Below are positions 60,145 through 64,000 of a DNA stretch of 64,000 bases, piece after piece. This DNA is from Plectrocnemia conspersa (taxonomy: Eukaryota; Arthropoda; Insecta; Trichoptera; Polycentropodidae): assembly GCA_009617715.1 (NCBI GenBank), contig VTFK01000008.1, positions 1,612,001-1,676,000 on the forward strand, in the 5' to 3' direction. The notes below the pieces were generated by a model that was given only the letters and a program-made list of their open reading frames with translations, searched no databases and was not told the DNA's origin. The position numbers and the translations under genes were made by a program. Positions within the stretch are counted from its first letter, which is position 1. Each line of letters begins with the position of its first letter.

Positions 60145-60645
60145 AATTAAGCCTAACCAAATGCAAGCTCAAAAACAGTTTGAGAAATTTTGTTTAGTTA
60201 ATTTGGGTTAGGTTTGGGTTTCGAAAATGAAATGGAAGTTTTGCAACTGTAAAATTGAGTTTCATAGACATTTTAGAGCAACATATAATTTGAATTGCGC
60301 CTATCAATTTAATTATATTTCCACAAGTAAAAATATAATTTAATTGATTGATATAATATATATCTACCAGTGAAAATGTATTCGAAAATAGTTTCACTGA
60401 AACGCTAATGAAAATATAGCATCACCGGTACATATTCACTGTAACAAATATAATTTATAAAATAAGAGATATTCTCGTTCTTTTTTAATTTTTTTTGTCA
60501 AAGTTCTGTATTTTTTAATAAATCCAAAAAAATTCCCTTAATAACAGTGTAAAAATTATATTAAGTTATACAATTTTTATTAAGCCACGTTGGGTTTGGT
60601 TAATTTGTTTAGGTTAGGTTTGGGTTTGAACATTAAAATATATAT
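60145..60645. repeat. cluster of TTAGGTT-like motifs
   Basis: AAGCCTAACCAAA near 60148, TTGGGTTAGGTTTGGG near 60203, and TTGGGTTTGG then TTTAGGTTAGGTTTGGG near 60588-60640 are variants of the same word, the first in reverse orientation. Such GGTTAGG-like words are widely scattered in several insect genomes. This is too short and irregular to be a telomeric array. Confidence 0.5.
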
Positions 60646-63600
60646 TAAAGATATCTTTCGATTAGTTAATAATCAATTCAAACAGAAAATAAAATAAGTA
60701 CATGTGTAAATATTACCAGCAGATAAAATATTATTCAACCAAACACAACGCATATAACACAACCTATTACGATTTATCTCTAAAGACGTCATTAAAACTG
60801 CGTCGTTAAAATTCTGAGATCGATCGTCATGTTTTATTTAATATTGATTATATATTTATATGAAATAATAATACTTTATTGCCCTTATCTGCTCTACAGT
60901 CAGTGTGTATTTATAAAATATATAAATACACAATTCGAGAGCGTGCAATATCGAAATGTCCTAAATAAGACACTATAAATAATATAGAGATAATGATGAC
61001 ATATCATACAAAAAGCGATAACATAGAGAAATAGGAACGAATTAAATGTAGAATTTACAATTAGATTATTTGTATGGTTTGTGCTGACTTATTATATTTG
61101 CCTAAAAATGTAGACGACCCGTCATCTACATATACATATGCGTCGAATGACATGTAGATAGCATACACAGATCGAAAAAATGATTGATCTATTTAATCAC
61201 GACCAGGGGTCCAACGCTGGGGTCTGATAAGGCTTATCTAGCGTCGTGAGTTTCTTGGGTCAAGTGCGTTTTATATAATGGTATTATAATATGTAATTAT
61301 ATTTAATAAAATACAACACATTTACAGTTGATCGAGTTGTGTCGAAATTGGAAGTTAGATTTGAAAAGGACAAAAACGACAAATGTGGAATGGATGCTGC
61401 ATATTTTATGCGGATCAACCCTAGACACAATGTGTTTCGAGTCCATGACAATGCATGCATATGTGCAGTGTAATATGTAGTTTTAGGTAAAAGGGTTTCG
61501 GTTCTCACGGTCGCCAGCTGTATGAATAAGCAGATAAAAAGGACAGTGGTGCCCAAAAGGTTTTTCGATATGTATCGATCTCTTTGTATGTTATAAATAA
61601 ATATTAATATTAAATTATATGCAATTCTAAGATATATTCAATAAACTTCTATATTAACTCAAGATAATATTACTTAATACAATTTTTTTTCATTTTACAT
61701 TGTTTGTAAAATATTTTTTTTAGAAGTAAATAATTTAATAATTAGAATTTTTTAATTAGAAGATCTATCGTGTACAACAAATACAGCATCAGTTCAAGAA
61801 CGTTTCCTTGAAGCACACCCGATCTTAAGTAAGCTTGGATTATTAGAAAGATGTTGTGTAAAATATATAAAACAGACTTTTAAATACAAATATATCTTTT
61901 GTGGCGAAAAAATTAAATAAAATTAAATTCCAGAAATTTAATGCATATAACATATCACTCGAAGCTATAACAAAAATAATAAAATAGACAAATAAAATAA
62001 GATTTACATTTAACGATAACACAACACAATTCTACGTAGACAATTATAATATATATGTATGTTTTTACTTTAACCCCTCATTTTTTTTATCGCCAAAAAA
62101 GTATTACTATATTTAATATGAAAAAAATTAAATTCTTACTATTTTAATACAAATAGTATGTTACAAATATGCAACATTATAAAAATAAAGAATTTATGAA
62201 GCTAGATAGAAATATCATTACAGTTAGGAGTGTGTTGAAAATTTGTAACACCTTGAAACGAAGTGTTAACTATCTAAATTTATAATATAGATTATATATT
62301 ATAGAATTGAGTACGAATTTTTTTTATATATAGTTAAAAAGTTATTGCGGTAAAAACAATAAAAATGTATAAAAATATTGTTTAACAATTAACAAATAAA
62401 ATGGAATTCTATACTTCACAGTTATAAATTCATAATAAAAATTTTTATTTTTTTATATAGGTTACCCTTAAATGAGTCTGTAAAACTGATTAAGTTAGAC
62501 ACGAATTCAACATTGAAAATAAATACAATACTGATTATTTTAATAATAAATTATAATTCCATATAAAATTCATTAATGTCGAGAAAATTAGTAAACTATT
62601 ATAATATAATACGTATGTGTCTTACTTATTTTATTTAATACTGAAAAACGCATGTTTATATAAGTAACCCCAAATAACGATAAATCATTCTTAAATAAAA
62701 TTATCGCATTGTTTTAAAAGATAATATTATTTTTTTGGTTTTGATTGTGGTATGGAAACTTGGAGCTAAAAAATCAATATCTAACATAAAGATAAATAAT
62801 CTTTAAACCACAATATGGTTCAACTCAATTTATCATTTTTATATAAATTTTATGTTTTAGAGATTAAATAATTAGCAAGATAACTATCCATTTTAATAAA
62901 ACTAAGTTGGACCTTAACTAGATTTCTATTTAATAATTATTTAATTTGCTTTATATTATTAGTATTATACTACTCCATTGCAAAACGGTATATTTTGCGT
63001 ATGTCCACTAACACGACAAAAGAACCATTGTGGTGTTCATATTCTGCGGATAGGTAAAACCTTTTTTTTTAAGCTTAAGGGTTAAACATATGCAGTTCGC
63101 ATAACCCTATTGGCCAATCATTGCCTGTCGAAGCGCATACCAAATGGTTATCGGCCTTTTGTTACAAAAGCATAACGCAATTCCACATCTGTCGTAGGCG
63201 AATCGTTACTATTGTCAGTTCGACTGAATAAAGTACGTAGAAAATAATATTATATGCAACGGGAAAAATAATAACAATCATCATGAAGATTCAATACAAA
63301 AATAATGTTTCACCTTGAGTGAACCTACAGGCGTGTCCAGCACGCGCATTTTAAGAGAGAAAGTAAAGCGTAGAAAGAATTTTTTATTCAAGAAAAATAA
63401 TAAAAACACAATGAATTTTCAAAACAAGCTACGAAGTTTTCCATTGACGTATACACGTAACTCGCGGTACGGCGCACGGCGTAAAGTAAAGCTCGACTTA
63501 CATTAGACGCGTTAAAAATAAGTATTACGCCATTTTATTTGTTTGTATATATTTATATAAATCAAATTTGTAACCTGAAAAGTTGCGTTACTTGATTTAG

Positions 63601-64000
63601 TTGTTATTAAACATTTTTTTAGTACAATGTACCAATGGAAATCGAAGCTAAACATTCCTGGCACACGCAGATGAGATGTGAAATATTTATTCAGTTCAAA
63701 TCAATGTCATGAATCTGTTTACGCCCTGAAAATAAATCGATAAGAATGATGACGGCGAAGGTGATATATCACGGTTCACAGGAGCGTGACAGGTATTTGT
63801 TATTCAAAATTCGATGCTAATATTCAAATAAAGCCAAAATATTCAAGGTCAGTGGAACTGATGCAGAAATAATGGTATTTTATTTTTAATTTTAAATAAG
63901 AGTGCGTACAGATTATGCAAAATAAGAATTCTCCAGTTCTTCAGACTTAACATGAAATAAATGCAAAAAAATAAAGAGGCTTGTTTATAAATTTTCTGAT
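60646..64000. other. AT-rich intergenic DNA to window end
   Basis: A balanced patch at 61100-61560 holds a small inverted repeat, CATCTACAT / ATGTAGAT (61121-61156), and a 90-codon minus-strand frame that begins at TTG rather than ATG. Another patch lies at 62990-63520 with a 63-codon frame not started by ATG. Neither is supported as a gene. The remainder is A/T-rich. Confidence 0.5.

Noticed and set aside
60145..60645. TTAGG-like words as an interstitial telomeric array
   Set aside because: The motifs are irregular, few and in both orientations. A telomeric tract would be a uniform tandem array.
61284..61556. Minus-strand frame with a hydrophobic, signal-peptide-like start
   Set aside because: The first codon is TTG, not ATG, and no in-frame ATG lies upstream before it becomes implausible. 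The downstream sequence is not protein-like.
1..64000. CRISPR arrays, operons or bacterial gene clusters
   Set aside because: There is no array of short regular repeats with spacers, no ribosome-binding-site-plus-ORF structure, and the mobile elements are eukaryotic.

Overview
The window is AT-rich eukaryotic DNA (roughly 70 percent A+T by eye) with no long open reading frame on either strand. It looks like arthropod, most probably insect, intergenic or intronic sequence. The support is a set of decayed transposons of families common in insects (mariner/Tc1, Tigger/pogo, hAT, piggyBac-type and a LINE), tRNA-headed SINEs, clustered TTAGGTT-like motifs near 60.2-60.6 kb, and short islands of CpG-containing, GC-richer DNA in a very AT-rich background. 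I cannot place it to order; Hymenoptera or Hemiptera would fit. No rRNA, no functional tRNA gene, no CRISPR array and no bacterial gene was seen. Layout: 0-8 kb is an AT desert broken by two GC-richer islands (about 1.1-1.65 and 5.4-6.0 kb). At 8.1-10.6 kb there is a 163-bp near-perfect hairpin, a pogo-type terminal repeat, a decayed multi-exon-like gene remnant and a two-copy tandem duplication. From 11 to 18.3 kb there are GC-richer islands, one exon-like segment, and a broken mariner/Tc1-type transposase on the minus strand. From 20.9 to 21.3 kb lies a LINE reverse transcriptase relic. The 23.1-30.3 kb block is the densest: several SINE copies that share one 3' module, a TATA promoter candidate followed by short coding-like exons, a three-unit tandem repeat, and a three-exon phase-compatible gene model ending in a polyadenylation signal. 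From 29.7 to 36.5 kb there are mariner pieces and a TTAA-flanked piggyBac-type element. An 823-bp hAT-type element with an 8-bp target duplication sits at 41.1-41.9 kb. From 44.4 to 46.1 kb there are a possible solo LTR and a second piggyBac-type element. A complete but internally deleted 988-bp Tigger/pogo element with TA duplication sits at 49.8-50.8 kb. The rest, to 64 kb, is AT-rich DNA with GC-richer islands at about 53.2, 55.1-56.3 and 58.2-58.8 kb. Functionally, the confident content is dead or non-autonomous mobile DNA. The GC-richer islands are the likeliest places for promoters, enhancers or exons of genes lying mostly outside the window. Two short gene models (24.4-24.8 kb and 28.0-28.8 kb, plus strand) are the best candidates for host coding sequence, but I do not recognise their products and they need transcript evidence. 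I see no evidence for a novel multi-gene system.
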